DNA of 64,000 bases, taken from the NCBI GenBank assembly GCA_965224045.1, contig CBDCYD010000015.1, positions 434,001 to 498,000 of the forward strand, read 5' to 3'. The notes under the pieces are model-generated. The model was not told the origin of the DNA. It saw nothing but the letters and a program-made list of their open reading frames with translations, and searched no databases. Position numbers and translations under genes: made by a program. Positions 63,572 to 64,000 of this stretch are shown one piece after another (within the stretch, counting starts at the first letter, position 1; each line of letters starts with the position of its first letter). Source of the DNA: Tectiglobus sp965224045 (GTDB lineage Bacteria; Pseudomonadota; Alphaproteobacteria; Rhizobiales; Hyphomicrobiaceae).

Positions 63572-63694
63572 CTAACCGAACACCTTCGACCAGGCCCACA
63601 CCGAGACGATGAAGACCGTTAAAAGGATCGCCCAGCCGAGGCGGCGGTCGGCGCGGGTTTCGCCGTTGAGGAGGCGCTGGCGAGCGACGTTCAA
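63572..63694 (-). CDS. Candidate 40-residue single-helix membrane protein
   Basis: From a TTG at 63694 (AAGG about nine bases upstream) the frame gives NVARQRLLNGETRADRRLGW, a hydrophobic helix AILLTVFIVSVWAW and the end SKVFG. The basic, polar start and single helix are typical of tiny membrane proteins, and an in-frame stop lies just upstream of the TTG. It could equally be the truncated end of a larger membrane protein. Confidence 0.4.
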   Translation of the reverse strand: MNVARQRLLNGETRADRRLGWAILLTVFIVSVWAWSKVFG

Positions 63695-64000
63695 AATGCG
63701 TTACCTTGATGGCCAATTTGGCTCGGGAGCTGACACATGCGCGGCGACGCGAATGACCCGGAACTGCCCTAAGCAGGTGCAGCATTGCCGGTCGTGGAGT
63801 GCTCGCTTCGATCGAGCCTGCGACAGTCGCCCATCTGACTTTAATCCAATAGCATTTATAGCACTTGCGGCTGAAAATGCTTCCGCCGCCGACATAAGCT
63901 TGTCAACGCGGCGTAGCCGGCGGAATTCGAAGCAGATGCCGTAGTGGCGGTATATATATGCCACCGGTGTGCACGATCTGCTGGCAGCGTCCCTACCGGG
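63695..64000. other. Right edge, no supported feature
   Basis: About 300 bp to the end of the window. Short frames on both strands have no ribosome site, domain or convincing composition. A sequence near 63740 (GCGACGCGAATGACCC) also occurs at about 61602, a weak hint of repeated DNA in this region. Confidence 0.4.

Overview
The window looks like a chromosomal segment of a GC-rich alphaproteobacterium, probably Hyphomicrobiales-like. Three things suggest this: the gene order rplK-rplA-rplJ-rplL-rpoB-rpoC-rpsL-rpsG-fusA-tuf-rpsJ...rplQ with no rRNA in between, the order rplQ-degP-like-rarA-crcB-rluC after it, and tRNA-Tyr/tRNA-Gly/tuf/tRNA-Trp/secE before it. Genus cannot be read from the sequence.

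Layout. (1) 1-5.4 kb: the end of an AMP nucleosidase gene faces a minus-strand, translationally coupled cluster (GNAT-like protein, acyl carrier protein, AMP-forming ligase, PLP decarboxylase) with a 2-oxoglutarate/Fe(II)-type oxygenase gene upstream. The ligase and decarboxylase match the families first named as exosortase-A-associated, but no exosortase is present. (2) 5.5-16.4 kb: accessory and housekeeping genes in mixed orientation. These are a secreted SH3 protein, a PanE-like reductase, a MarC-type membrane protein, a membrane-anchored TIR protein between two IS3-family remnants, a cupin, a divergent alanine racemase-like enzyme, a hydrolase, a membrane protein, a methyltransferase and a ComA-type phosphosulfolactate synthase. 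(3) 16.4-22.3 kb: rluC, crcB, a two-helix membrane protein, an orphan Tae4-type amidase, rarA, a membrane protein and a DegP-like protease, all minus strand. (4) 22.4-54.9 kb: the ribosomal/RNA polymerase/secretion super-cluster, all minus strand, with recognisable terminators after rplQ and rpoC and a strong promoter candidate before rpsL. (5) 54.9-59.4 kb: tRNA-Trp, a second tuf identical in protein to the first, a cupin, tRNA-Gly and tRNA-Tyr, with repeats pushed between them. (6) 59.6-64 kb: rlmB, a small secreted protein, tRNA-Thr, then a region without conserved genes holding a TIR-like membrane protein and gene fragments.

The most unusual signal is a family of GC-rich repeat elements at four loci (8365, 53888, 55687, 58703). 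Each has imperfect inverted termini, is flanked by TA, and carries one to four copies of an ~86 bp hairpin-rich core. One forms part of the nusG stop codon and another separates tuf from tRNA-Trp. This resembles a non-autonomous, TA-targeting miniature element. Other leads are the carrier-protein decarboxylation cluster, two membrane-linked TIR or TIR-like proteins, the orphan Tae4, a 115 bp tandem array copied from the end of tuf, and several large intergenic hairpins.
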